Positions 12,601 through 21,482 of a DNA stretch of 64,000 bases are shown here, in pieces. The DNA is from Arbacia lixula (lineage: Eukaryota; Echinodermata; Echinoidea; Arbacioida; Arbaciidae). The stretch spans positions 8,816,538 through 8,880,537 of the forward strand of contig OZ022577.1 in assembly GCA_963669155.1 (NCBI GenBank), written 5' to 3'. How positions within the stretch are numbered: the first letter of the stretch is position 1; each line of letters starts with the position of its first letter. The notes under the pieces are model-generated. The model was not told the DNA's origin and ran no database searches. It saw only the letters and a list, made by a program, of their open reading frames with translations. A program made the translations under genes and the position numbers.

Positions 12601-15600
12601 GCGTTCCGCATCTTCTCTCCTTGACTCTCATGCCGTGAACTCTGCCAGCAGCTCATACCGGAGGACCAAGCAAACGCACCTCAAGGAGAGCCAAGACTTG
12701 TGTGACTACTGTGGAAAAAAGGGACATGGTCGGGGTGCCCCTGCTCGCATCCGTAAGACACAGTGCGACGCATATGGACACAAATGCAGGCACTGTGACA
12801 GGCTCCACCACATGGAGAATGTATGTCGCAGTAGGGACAATCCACGACGTCCCCCTCCAGCAAAACCAGAGGGACTTGAGAATGCAGCCTTTGACTCCTT
12901 TTGTTCTGTCCATGGGTACGATCGCTCATGTGGTGGCCACGGCATTCCCCTTGATCATCATGTATATGATAGCCTTAACCAGGCATGGATCAGAAGGAAA
13001 TCTTCCCCGCAACCCTTCATAGATGTCACTGCTCAGGTTGTTCCTGATGACTATGAAGCTCTTGGGTTTCGCCTCTCCTCCCCCACGATGCCTCACTCTA
13101 CCCCTGCTATGGCTGACACTGGGTGCCAGAGCTGCTTAGCCGGCATGAAGATCGTTCGACGTCTTGGATTACGTCAACAGGACCTCATCCCTGTCAGCAT
13201 GAAAATGCGCACTGCCACGAAGGGGGGTGTCAGGATTCTTGGGGCCGTTCCACTGTGTTTGTCTGGCAGGGCTCCCTCAGGTCATACAGTCAGGACGAAA
13301 CAGCTGACTTACGTCACCAACAGCTCTGATCAGCTCTTCCTCAGCCGGGAAGCGTGCGTTGGCTTGGGAATCATCTCGGACAATTTTCCACAACTGGGTG
13401 TGACACGGGAGCGGCCCCTGATGGATACGACTGCAGCCCTTGAGGGGACCCCTGCTGGGAAAACCTGCCAATGCCCCAAGCGCCAAAGGCCACCGCCACC
13501 CCCTACCTCACTGCCTTTCCCAGCGACTGAGGAAAATCGTGAAAAACTCCAGCGATACCTCCTGGACTATTACAAGAGCAGCACATTCAACACTTGTGAA
13601 CACCAGCCCCTGCCCCTGATGGATGGCCCTCCCATGAAACTGATGGTGGATCCAGATGCAGAGCCTATCGCACATCACACCCCTGTGCCTGTCCCACTCC
13701 ACTGGCGGGATGCTGTCAAGGCCGGGTTGGATCACGATGTTCAGCTGGGCGTGCTTGAACCTGTCCCAGTTGGGGAGCCTGTAACCTGGTGCCACAGGAT
13801 GGTCGTGTGTGCTAAGAAGACTGGCGAGCCAAGAAGGACTGTTGACTTCCAGGCCCTAAATGCACATGCCACCCGTGAGACACACCACACCCAATCTCCT
13901 TTCCTTCAAGCTCGGTCGGTTCCACATGGCAAGAAGAAGACTGTCTGTGATGCTTGGAACGGCTATCACAGTGTACCCATCTGCCAGGAAGACCGCCATC
14001 TCACAACTTTCATAACGCCCTGGGGACGATACCGCTACAAGACCGCCCCGCAGGGGTACATTGCCTCTGGCGACGGCTACACCAGGCGATATGATGAGAT
14101 TGTGTCGGCCATCCCGTGCAAGACAAAATGTGTTGATGACGTCTTACTCTGGGCTGACACGTTAGCTGACAGCTTCTTCCAAGCTATCCAGTGGCTGGAT
14201 GTCTGCGGCCGGAACGGGATCGTTCTCAACCCTAGCAAATTCACATTCGGTGCAGACGTCGTTGAATTTGCAGGCTTCGAAATCACTACTGACAGTGTCC
14301 GGCCATGCCGGAAGTACCTGCAGGCGATCCTCGACTTCCCGACACCCACTACCATCACTGATGTGCGATCATGGTTCGGGCTCGTCAACCAGGTGTCATA
14401 TGCCTTCAGTATGACAGAGAAGATGCTACCGTTTCGTCAGCTCCTGAAGCCTAGTACGCCATTCGTGTGGACCAACGCCCTCCAGCTTGCCTTTGAAGAG
14501 TCCAAGGCCTTCATTGCCAGCGAGATTGAAGATGGCGTACGGATCTTTGACCCCACCAAGCCTACCTGCCTGGCTACGGACTGGTCCAAGGATGGTATTG
14601 GTTTTTGGCTTTTGCAGAAACATTGCGATTGCAGTGGCACTACCCCTTTCTGCTGTGTCTCTGGTTGGAAAATAACTCTTGTAGGCAGTCGATTTACTCA
14701 TGCTGCTGAATCTCGCTATGCCCCAGTAGAAGGCGAAGCGCTTGCAGTTGCAGACGCCCTTGACAAGGCACGATACTTCGTCTTGGGGTGCGAGGATCTC
14801 ATCGTTGCCGTCGACCACAAGCCACTACTCAAGATCTTTGGTGATAGGGCCTTGGAGGGAATCCCTAATCCCCGCTTGCGGAATCTTAAGGAGAAGACAT
14901 TGCGATACAAGTTCAAGATGGTCCATGTCCCAGGCATCCGTCACCGTGCTACAGACTGCCTCTCTCGTCACCCAACAGGTGAGCCTGAGAAGTTACACCT
15001 CCCGGATGACGTAGCGGTGGTCGATATGGTACCACCATCGCTCCTCCACTCACCAACCCTCATGGGGGGCCTTCGAACCTTAGACCCGTCCACGGATGCT
15101 GTTGAAGTCTGCACACTCTCAACTGCCATGTGTGCTCTGGACTCTATTCACCTCAAGTCAGTTACATGGGACCGAGTACGTTCCGCCACCGCAAGTGATG
15201 ACACCACGCAGGCACTCCTTGACCTCATTGAGTCTGGCCTGCCTGACCATCGCCATGCGTTTCCCCAACCTCTTCGTGAATATTCCCAGTTTCGAGATGG
15301 ACTTTCTTCAGTTGATGGAGTTATCCTGTACAATGATCGTGTGCTTATTCCTCCTTCACTCAGGGATGAAGTCTTGAGCCACCTTCATGCTGCCCACCAG
15401 GGGATTACGTCAATGACCGCTCGTGCTGAAGCATCTGTCTTCTGGCCTGGCATCACTCCGGCGATTGCTGCTCTACGTGCGGGATGCACTCAGTGTAACC
15501 GTATAGCACCCTCCAATCCCAGTGCGCCACCAGTTCCACTGCTCTCGCCAGTCTACCCCTTCCAGTGTATCTGCGTGGACTACTTTCATTACAAAGGATG

Positions 15601-18092
15601 CAACTATTTGGTCATAGTGGACAGGTACTCGAACTGGCCAATCGTTGAACGGTCTGCGAATGGGGCGGATGGCCTAATCACGTGCCTACGTCGCATCTTT
15701 GCCACTTTCGGCATTCCTGATGAGCTGACCTCTGATGGTGGCCCTGAATTCACGGCAGTAGCTACACGCCTTTTCCTCGCCAACTGGGGTATCCATCATC
15801 GCCTAGCCTCTGTTGCCTTTCCCCACAGCAACTGTCGAGCTGAGGTTGCTGTGAAGACCATTAAACGACTCATTATGGACAACACTAGCGCTACTGGATC
15901 CCTGGATACAGACAACTTTCAGCGGGCCATACTTCAGTATTGCAATACCCCAGACAGGGACACGAAGCTCTCTCCAGCCATGTGCGTCTTTGGCCACCCG
16001 ATCCAGGATTTCATCCCAATTGCCCCTGGCAAATACAAGCCACACAACACCTGGTGTGAGACCTTGCAGGCAAGAGAAGAGGCCCTTCGCAACCGTCACA
16101 TGAAGGGGGCGGAACGCTGGTCGGAGCACACCAAACGGCTTCCACCTCTTGTTGTCGGCAATCATGTCCGCATCCAGAACCAAACCGGGCCACATCCTCT
16201 GAAATGGGACAAGACCGGCATCGTCATTGAAGTACGGCAATATGACCAATACATGGTCCGTGTAGATGGCTCCGGCCGGGTGACGCTGCGGAACAGGAAG
16301 TTTCTGAGACAATACACCCCTGTCCATCGGCCCTTGCCGCCGAAGACGATGGAGGATGATGTTCGTGCCTCAAGTCGACCAGTGTACCCTTACTCTCCCA
16401 AGCATCCCACTACCATGTCTGGAGGCCCACCATCACCCCCTTCACGTCCCGTTGAACCTACCAGACAGCGGCCCGAGCCCATTGCTGATGCCTTCCTACC
16501 ACCGGTGGTTGATATCGCTGATGACTCCCGCATATCGCCACCTTTTGTTGATACCCCGTCAACCGCGGTGGGTCGTGCTACTCCTGCTGTGGTTCCCTCT
16601 GCCGCTGCACCTTCAGCAGCTGCTCCTCCACCCCTCCCTCCTCCTCCTGAGGACAGCGTCATCGCTCCTGCTGCCGACCCAGCCCCTCCACCTAGGCGTT
16701 CTCTTCGTCGGGCCGGCAGACCTGCATGGCACTCAGATTATGACATGTCGCCCTAAGTTACGGACGACATTTTCCTTGTGTTCTTGTTTTGGAGTTCCTG
16801 TTCGACGAGTTTTAGTGTTTTACAACGTTGCCTGTTATTTGGATATTGGACGTTTTCCTCGAGTTGCCCGTTCTTTGGATATTTGACCTTTTTTTTGGAC
16901 ACAACTTTCATCTTCGACACGCTTCATTACTTCTCACCGTGCCAAAGACTTGGGGGGAGATAGAGGATATTAACACTTGATTCATACCTGTCCTGCTCTC
17001 TACACAGAAGACTGTGAACATTGCTATTCCAGCGTCTGCTGATCCAGGCAAACAGTACAGGTACTCATTTAGAAATGTATATAAAAAAATATATATCAAT
17101 CTTGTTATAGATATAATAATGCCTCCGGCCACTTTGTGGCAGAGGTATGATAAATGTTCTCACAGAGTATTCATAGTCACAAGTATTACACTAATTTGTT
17201 AACAAGTAACTTTCCATGAAACAGAAGCAGTTTAATTTTGGAATGTTGCCAGAATCTATGAAAGATATGATTCTCCCTACACATCAAGATTTTTCTGTGA
17301 ACCTAATAATCAACAAGAGCAGCATGTGAAATATCATTACACATGTTAAACAAACTTGGCTACAGGAACGCATGTATCTCGACATCCGGCCAGTAGCTTG
17401 TAGCTTGGTGGGAAGTCTACTACTTTGTGACACCCCACTACTTTGGTGCTATGACTAGAATACAACCGTATTTCATTGTCATTGTCATTCTCCTAATCAA
17501 ATGGCTAACTGAAATTTTTCACCTTTCACAGTGTTGAAAACTTAGCAAGATACAAATTAGGCTAACTATGCATTTCCCTACATGTGAGCAAGCATAGATC
17601 CATTGTTAAGTTAATAAATCATAATCAGCATGATTAACATAACCTGCTTCTACTGCGGATGTTAATTTATAATCGCTGAGGTTATATTTCAGGCATTTCT
17701 GATATACAGTAGCTGTAGCATAAATGGTGATGAAAATGATGTCTGCTTACCTCAATTTCTTCCTGCAGAGTTTGTTCACTAACATGCGCTGCAATATTCC
17801 TAGTATAACGAAACAAGTGAAGGAGATCTAAGTTTCAGATTAATCTGTCTCAACACAATATTCTGACAGTTTCATTCACATTCTGAGCAGAGTTGCTCAC
17901 ATATAGTATATCAGCTACGTTTGACCTCTGTTCTGGCCTTTACTGGTAATCAACAAATTTAAAGTGCAATTTTTTTTTAAAATCTTACTTTTTTGAGGGA
18001 GGGGGCATGAGAACCCTGATCTTGAATACTTGTCCAGCGAAGCGAACTAAACGGCTGTCCTTCCCAGGTAGACTGAATTTCTTCAGAGACAT
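4517..18092 (-). CDS. MAJIN: MAJIN, membrane-anchored junction protein (9 exons)
   Basis: Exons, 5' to 3': 18092-17989, 17799-17751, 11589-11508, 10999-10863, 8723-8644, 7919-7478, 7042-6931, 5352-5175, 4553-4517. All junctions are GT/AG and phases join without a break, giving about 406 residues. The start [18 protein letters not shown] and the later blocks [13 protein letters not shown] and [11 protein letters not shown] align in order with the vertebrate MAJIN N-terminal domain, which binds TERB2. Family role: with TERB1-TERB2, it ties meiotic telomeres to the inner nuclear membrane. Exon 6 encodes a basic stretch ([10 protein letters not shown] to RRLRKL) followed by an acidic EEEKEEEKE run, consistent with DNA contact and flexible linkers. 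The last exon follows a pyrimidine tract of roughly 200 nt and encodes only [12 protein letters not shown], so the expected C-terminal membrane helix is weak or missing. An in-frame open stretch upstream of the chosen Met suggests a 5' UTR exon. Identification relies on the N-terminal third. Confidence 0.78.
5810..5899. mobile_element. 90-bp TTAA-bounded short element
   Basis: It starts TTAACCCTCTGAATGCCAC and ends CTGGCACAAAGAGTGTTAA. It shares the layout TTAACCCTT-n-GTGCCA ... GGCACA-n-GGGTTAA with other copies in this window (5931, 30035, 33732, 53553 and partial ones). TTAA at both ends suggests piggyBac-type mobilisation (inference). Confidence 0.65.
5931..6019. mobile_element. 89-bp TTAA-bounded short element
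   Basis: It starts TTAACCCTTCATGTGCGAC and ends CATCTGGCACTCAAATAGTTAA. This is a second copy of the 90-bp family, only about 30 bp from the first, in MAJIN intron 7. Confidence 0.6.
6661..6696. repeat. (GA)n microsatellite
   Basis: Uninterrupted AG dinucleotides for about 28 nt within a slightly degenerate 36-nt purine block, in MAJIN intron 7. Confidence 0.9.
8910..8983. mobile_element. Degenerate copy of the 90-bp short element
   Basis: It contains GTGCCACTGATTCATTTG and, later, GAGCAGCAACGGTGTGGCAC. These match the internal spacing of the other copies, but the TTAA termini are worn. It lies in MAJIN intron 4. Confidence 0.4.
9070..10545 (+). mobile_element. Non-autonomous tandem-array element, family B
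   Basis: The left end carries a small hairpin (CGACTGC/GCAGTCG at 9081-9097) followed by ATGCCTCCGCC (9104-9114). The right end is a hairpin, ATGCCTCCGGCCACTTCGTG...GGCGGAGGCAT (10512-10541), whose last 11 bases are the exact inverse of the left motif. Between them are about seven degenerate units of about 160 bp, each with TTCATTGACCTTTGACCTCTG and CACCAGTCTA, and then a GGAC microsatellite (about 10441-10498). The sequence is unlike family A, but the order of parts is the same. It lies in MAJIN intron 4. A solitary right-end hairpin of this family occurs at 17119-17148. Confidence 0.78.
11788..11792. repeat. Target-site duplication, left (GAAAT)
   Basis: The same five bases occur at 17072-17076, immediately outside the 3' LTR. 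Confidence 0.85.
11793..11903 (+). repeat. 5' LTR, 111 bp
   Basis: It begins TAGAGGATATTAACACTTG and ends AGGTACTCATTTA, so it lacks the usual TG...CA termini. It is identical to 16961-17071. If transcription starts at the self-priming sequence (11841), U3 is only 48 bp. I see no convincing TATA box in it. Confidence 0.92.
11841..11852 (+). promoter_or_regulatory. Predicted self-primer sequence inside the 5' LTR
   Basis: AGACTGTGAACA here is the exact reverse complement of 11904-11915, the bases just after the LTR. In Tf1-type retrotransposons the 5' end of the mRNA folds back onto the primer-binding site and primes minus-strand synthesis. By analogy this marks the predicted transcript start (R boundary). 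Confidence 0.6.
11904..11915 (+). promoter_or_regulatory. Primer-binding site (self-complementary type)
   Basis: TGTTCACAGTCT starts directly after the 5' LTR with no gap, where a primer-binding site is expected. It lacks the TGG start that pairs with a tRNA CCA end. Instead it pairs over 12/12 bases with 11841-11852. Confidence 0.65.
11939..16756 (+). CDS. Gag-pol polyprotein of a Ty3/gypsy retrotransposon
   Basis: A single 1605-residue frame whose ATG sits in a good context (CACCATG). Gag-like N-terminus; a zinc-binding stretch at about residues 255-296 contains [10 protein letters not shown] and ends in a canonical CX2CX4HX4C knuckle ([14 protein letters not shown]). Protease: ADTGCQS with D393-[29 protein letters not shown] and VDDVLLW (D733, D734). 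RNase [11 protein letters not shown] (D881). Integrase: a His/Cys zinc region at about 1148-1186 and a catalytic triad D1214, D1266, E1302 with the diagnostic 35-residue D-E spacing. A GPY-like module and a proline-rich tail of about 130 residues follow. Gag and pol are fused without a frameshift or stop, as in Tf1-like elements. All catalytic residues are present, so the copy may be active (inference). The cytoplasmic particle and nuclear integration role is known for the family. Confidence 0.95.
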   Translation: MPVVSCPIPGCDYTTPELDASIVAALLTTHCTIHAPGTGPAAKIEKVKRPTIAAAGTSEDWAYFTSRWSDYVEATRVSGKDRVMQLLECCEEPLRKDLTRSSGGSLTVKSEKEVLAAIKRLAVREENTMVARVTLHNMRQDREETIRSFGARLRGQAGICKFVIKCPGCSIDVNYTDEILRDALTRGIADPEIQLDLLGDKNQTMDLEDVFQFIEAKEAGKRSASSLLDSHAVNSASSSYRRTKQTHLKESQDLCDYCGKKGHGRGAPARIRKTQCDAYGHKCRHCDRLHHMENVCRSRDNPRRPPPAKPEGLENAAFDSFCSVHGYDRSCGGHGIPLDHHVYDSLNQAWIRRKSSPQPFIDVTAQVVPDDYEALGFRLSSPTMPHSTPAMADTGCQSCLAGMKIVRRLGLRQQDLIPVSMKMRTATKGGVRILGAVPLCLSGRAPSGHTVRTKQLTYVTNSSDQLFLSREACVGLGIISDNFPQLGVTRERPLMDTTAALEGTPAGKTCQCPKRQRPPPPPTSLPFPATEENREKLQRYLLDYYKSSTFNTCEHQPLPLMDGPPMKLMVDPDAEPIAHHTPVPVPLHWRDAVKAGLDHDVQLGVLEPVPVGEPVTWCHRMVVCAKKTGEPRRTVDFQALNAHATRETHHTQSPFLQARSVPHGKKKTVCDAWNGYHSVPICQEDRHLTTFITPWGRYRYKTAPQGYIASGDGYTRRYDEIVSAIPCKTKCVDDVLLWADTLADSFFQAIQWLDVCGRNGIVLNPSKFTFGADVVEFAGFEITTDSVRPCRKYLQAILDFPTPTTITDVRSWFGLVNQVSYAFSMTEKMLPFRQLLKPSTPFVWTNALQLAFEESKAFIASEIEDGVRIFDPTKPTCLATDWSKDGIGFWLLQKHCDCSGTTPFCCVSGWKITLVGSRFTHAAESRYAPVEGEALAVADALDKARYFVLGCEDLIVAVDHKPLLKIFGDRALEGIPNPRLRNLKEKTLRYKFKMVHVPGIRHRATDCLSRHPTGEPEKLHLPDDVAVVDMVPPSLLHSPTLMGGLRTLDPSTDAVEVCTLSTAMCALDSIHLKSVTWDRVRSATASDDTTQALLDLIESGLPDHRHAFPQPLREYSQFRDGLSSVDGVILYNDRVLIPPSLRDEVLSHLHAAHQGITSMTARAEASVFWPGITPAIAALRAGCTQCNRIAPSNPSAPPVPLLSPVYPFQCICVDYFHYKGCNYLVIVDRYSNWPIVERSANGADGLITCLRRIFATFGIPDELTSDGGPEFTAVATRLFLANWGIHHRLASVAFPHSNCRAEVAVKTIKRLIMDNTSATGSLDTDNFQRAILQYCNTPDRDTKLSPAMCVFGHPIQDFIPIAPGKYKPHNTWCETLQAREEALRNRHMKGAERWSEHTKRLPPLVVGNHVRIQNQTGPHPLKWDKTGIVIEVRQYDQYMVRVDGSGRVTLRNRKFLRQYTPVHRPLPPKTMEDDVRASSRPVYPYSPKHPTTMSGGPPSPPSRPVEPTRQRPEPIADAFLPPVVDIADDSRISPPFVDTPSTAVGRATPAVVPSAAAPSAAAPPPLPPPPEDSVIAPAADPAPPPRRSLRRAGRPAWHSDYDMSP
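16951..16960 (+). promoter_or_regulatory. Polypurine tract
   Basis: TGGGGGGAGA lies immediately before the 3' LTR. It is the expected plus-strand primer for reverse transcription. Confidence 0.85.
16961..17071 (+). repeat. 3' LTR, 111 bp
   Basis: Identical to 11793-11903 over its full length, and followed by the right GAAAT duplication. Confidence 0.92.
17072..17076. repeat. Target-site duplication, right (GAAAT)
   Basis: Matches 11788-11792. Confidence 0.85.
17119..17148. mobile_element. Solitary right-end hairpin of tandem-array family B
   Basis: ATGCCTCCGGCCACTTTGTG followed by GCAGAGGTAT is a slightly decayed copy of the hairpin at 10512-10541. It lies only about 45 bp from the 3' LTR. 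No internal units of the family remain beside it. Confidence 0.7.
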
Positions 18093-18779
18093 GATGGCTA
18101 TAAGTTGTCCAACTTGATATCCTTGCTCATCGGAGTTCAGAGTCCTGGATAGATATAATATGATGATTTGTTTATAAGGGTTGCAGTTCAGGCCTCAAAG
18201 ATTATGAGGCTGAGTCACATCCTATCACAGAAAAAGTCACTGGGATACGAGACTTTCCAGTGCTGTTTGCTTGCATTGTTGTATGGGCTACAATAGGTAA
18301 TTATCTCATCAGGGTCATATAGGTTTTCAATTATTGTACCTTACTATCAATAGTAACTACCATTGCAACAGCCAATGAGCTCTAAATATTGCACCTGTTT
18401 TATATTGTTAGTTATCATTGATGGTAAGTTACTTACAATAATTGCAAACCTATGCAACATGGCCCTGGTCTAACTTAACATGTTTAAAAGTTACGTTTAG
18501 CTCCCAGTGATGGGCATGATGCAAATAAATGAACACTTGCTTTTGACTTTCTCCCACGGACATGGCAATGCTCATGTAGAATTTGTCTTTAGAAATCAAG
18601 TCGAGATCTAGATCTACCTTAGATCATTAGGACTTGGGCTAGGGCAGGCCTCCTGAAGTCAGCAAGTGCATGTCCAGCAAGAGCATGCATCCCAAAATTC
18701 AAGCAATGCTAATATTCCAAACATGTCAATATACTAAGTAAGGGTAGCCTAAAGTCCAAAGACGATCCTGATCTATGAA

Positions 18780-18960
18780 AAAGTCGCCTCCATCTAGTGT
18801 AGCTCTACAACAGGCAGACCCCTACTTGTCACACGCCGCAGCGTGCAGTGTGGTGGTCGTACGCGTACAGCGAGTGTGTAGGCCTACATCTGGCGCAGCT
18901 GCCCCGCGGGCGTGGAGTCGGGTTGGTTGGTTGGTACGGTAAAGTAAACTTATAACTGTA
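18780..18960 (-). promoter_or_regulatory. Possible MAJIN promoter / 5' UTR region
   Basis: A locally CpG-rich patch (GTACGCGTACAGCGAG, CCCCGCGGGCGTGG) in AT-rich surroundings, about 0.7 kb upstream of the MAJIN start codon. An acceptor-like AG at about 18147, upstream of the ATG exon, would fit a non-coding first exon here. Inferred from composition only. Confidence 0.3.
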
Positions 18961-19229
18961 GACTTTAGTCCAGACTTCCGAAGTCATTAGAGAAAAGAGT
19001 CCTCCATCGAAAAAGAATTAAACATCATGAAGAAACATGAGTTGTACATCGGCTCTACTCATGCTATTCTTTTTATTGTAAAATAAAAGAAACATCAGAC
19101 TATCTATTTTACTTACCGCAAACTAACTCATCATCATACTGTGCACGTGGCATGCAAAACGCATGCGCACGCACCTCAATTCTAGGGATACTGATAATTG
19201 ATATGGAAGAAGGATAAAATGTATGAAAC

Positions 19230-19575
19230 AACTTTTTCTCCACGCCGCTGAAAAATTATGTGTTTTCAACAGGTGCTCTTCAGGTGTTTGAACAATGACG
19301 AACATGATTGTGTGGCAACGCGGTTTCTCAAAGAGAACAAAATAGTGGCTTTTCGCTTGTCCTGTTCTGTTATATGACATCAATACTTTCATGAGCACTG
19401 AACAGGTATTTGCAAACACAAAAAACAAGTTTTTCAAGTAAAACATCTCCGCTGCACGCAAACGTACACAAATACCATTAATAATAATCAGCTTAATATA
19501 TGATTTTGAGAATGGTTGAATCCCACAAATGCAAAAGATGTCGGAAAGTGAAGAAATTAGTCAATTTTGTAAGTA
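19230..19575 (+). repeat. Diverged direct repeat, copy 1 (about 340 bp)
   Basis: Segments such as CAGCTTAATATATGATTTTG and GGAAAGTGAAGAAATT recur in the same order in 20430-20775. The copies share recognisable blocks but are diverged. Confidence 0.6.
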
Positions 19576-19605
19576 ATATAAATCATTTGTATGTCCGATT
19601 TTTTT

Positions 19606-19608
<3 letters not shown>

Positions 19609-19659
<51 letters not shown>
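19609..19659. repeat. (AT)n microsatellite
   Basis: About 25 uninterrupted AT repeats. Confidence 0.95.
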
Positions 19660-19663
<4 letters not shown>

Positions 19664-20060
19664 ACCTTGGATACTTTTGTACATATTTGTTCATATAATA
19701 ATGATAATAACATCCATGTAATAAGATTAGTATTCCCTAAGAACTGCATTGTTCTTCTTACTAGACCTTTTTAATTCCTTCTCGCCTATCCTTTTCCCTA
19801 CTTTCTTCTTTGCGTGATGTGTTTTTTCCTTTCTTTTCTTTGTTCTTTTTATATAAAATTTTCATAATTGATTGATAATGCTTGTTTATGGAAAATTATG
19901 ATCATGTATTCACTTATTTATTTAGTAACTAATCTAACATCCAATTTCATGTTCTCTCTCATTTATTTATCCCCATCTCTCTTTCTCACCTCACTCACAG
20001 TTCCTCGATCTCCAATCTGTTCTCCCAATAGCTCTTTGGAAATCTCTTGCAGTATTATAA

Positions 20061-20077
20061 ACTCTCTCTCTCGCTCG

Positions 20078-20120
<43 letters not shown>
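20061..20120. repeat. (CT)n microsatellite
   Basis: CT dinucleotides interrupted once by a short CG-rich patch (CGCTCGCGCG). Confidence 0.9.
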
Positions 20121-20123
<3 letters not shown>

Positions 20124-20376
20124 CACTCGCTCTCTTTCAATTATATAATCTATCCATCTTTTCGTATTCATATCTCGGTAACTATAGCCAAATATCTACC
20201 TCGTTCCTTCCTTTCCTTGGTGCATAGCTAGGCATAACTCTTCGATCGTGTTATTTGTGGCAAATTGAAATAGGCCTTCTGTTAACTCAGTATGTATCAC
20301 GGATATAATGCTTGTAAAAGTTGTAGAGGTAGGCCGTATGAGCATGCGAGACCAACACTTAATTGCATGGACCACT

Positions 20377-21100
20377 CAGGGATATGTTATGGAAGGATAT
20401 GAAACAACATTCTTTCTTTGAGCCCATGCGTGGCACCGCCGAAAAATTGCGTGGTCTCAGCACGTGCTTTTCACGTGTTTTAACAATAACGAACACGATT
20501 GCCTAGCAACGGTTTCTCAGAGAGAACAAAAGAAATGTAGAGTCTTATTTCGCTTGTCCACTTCTGTTGGATTGCATCAATACTTTTGTGAGGAAAAGCG
20601 ATATCAGCGAACAAAAATAAACAGTTTTTTAAAGTAAAATATCTCATTTGCACGCAAATTCACGCAAACTTTGTTAATGAAAATAAGCAGCTTAATATAT
20701 GATTTTGATAATGATTGAATCCGACATTTCCGGAAATCTCCGGAAAGTGAAGAAATTTGTTAATTATGCAAGTAAGAATATTATCTTATATCTCCGTTTG
20801 TGCATCATTCAACAATTATTTAGAAGAAAAACGAATACAGGATCTTTAGAGTTGTTGCCCCTTAACTTTCTTGAAAATTACAAAAAAATGTGATAAGAAA
20901 CACAGCTTCGAGAAACAAAACAGGCAATTAAAGATACTGCTTTCCAAGTTGACGATAGCAAAATGACGGTGCCGCGCATGGGACTTCAAAGCATTGCAGT
21001 GATTGTGGAATGCTTTTGACATTCATTAGCACGCTTTAGTATCCATACAGATGTTTGAATATATTATGGTTGAGTTGTCCCTCCTTCCTAACACATCCCT
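20377..21100. mobile_element. Non-autonomous DNA transposon, hAT-like
   Basis: The left end CAGGGATATGTTATGGAAGG is mirrored by CCTTCCTAACACATCCCT at the right end. GGACCACT flanks it at 20369-20376 and 21101-21108, giving an 8-bp target duplication. An inner inverted motif (CCCATGCGTGGCACCG / CGGTGCCGCGCATGGG) is also present. No transposase frame is visible. The 8-bp duplication and CAGGG ends fit the hAT superfamily (inference). Confidence 0.65.
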
Positions 21101-21219
21101 GGACCACTGAACTATACCACTAGTTCAGTGGCATGGACATACCATGGACCGTGGACACAGTTCGAAGAAATGAATAAATAAAGATGGGACGAAAGCGCAA
21201 TGGCGGATCGGGGAAAGGT

Positions 21220-21253
<34 letters not shown>
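21220..21253. repeat. 34-nt G homopolymer
   Basis: An uninterrupted G run about 230 bp upstream of the SAYSD1 start codon. It is able in principle to form G-quadruplex structures. Its length may also be an assembly or sequencing approximation. Confidence 0.85.
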
Positions 21254-21256
<3 letters not shown>

Positions 21257-21482
21257 ACGTTAGTTCCCATGTTGACGGCAGTACGAAGGCGATATGCATA
21301 AGCTGACGTGTAATGTGCGAATTAACTCGAGCATCAAGCACCGAGCAGTTGTTGTTTGTAAACGCCATGTATTCGTGAATACTGATTATATTAGAAACCA
21401 ACAAGTGCACTACATCACATTGTATGTTGCATTGAGAATTCATGACGCTAAAATATCCACGTTTCGTTGATTCGGCTGTGAA

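Larger units (their letters stand above)
11793..17071 (+). mobile_element. Complete Ty3/gypsy LTR retrotransposon
   Basis: This is a 5279-bp element bounded by 111-bp LTRs that are identical as read and flanked by a 5-bp GAAAT duplication. It has one uninterrupted gag-pol frame, a primer-binding segment abutting the 5' LTR and a G-rich polypurine tract abutting the 3' LTR. The domain order gag, protease, RT, RNase H, integrase is that of Ty3/gypsy elements (Metaviridae). Identical LTRs and an intact frame point to recent integration. It sits in MAJIN intron 2 in antisense orientation. Its coding region is clearly more GC-rich than the flanking intron, as expected for inserted sequence. Confidence 0.95.
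18093..21482. other. Intergenic region between divergent MAJIN and SAYSD1
   Basis: Contains the 5' regions of both genes, an (AT)n and a (CT)n microsatellite, a related pair of repeats of about 340 bp (19230-19575 and inside 20377-21100) and a 34-nt G run. I found no additional gene. Confidence 0.5.

Noticed and set aside
12143-16662. Many antisense and alternative-frame open stretches over the retrotransposon
   Set aside because: They are shadows of the single plus-strand gag-pol frame and show no motifs of their own.
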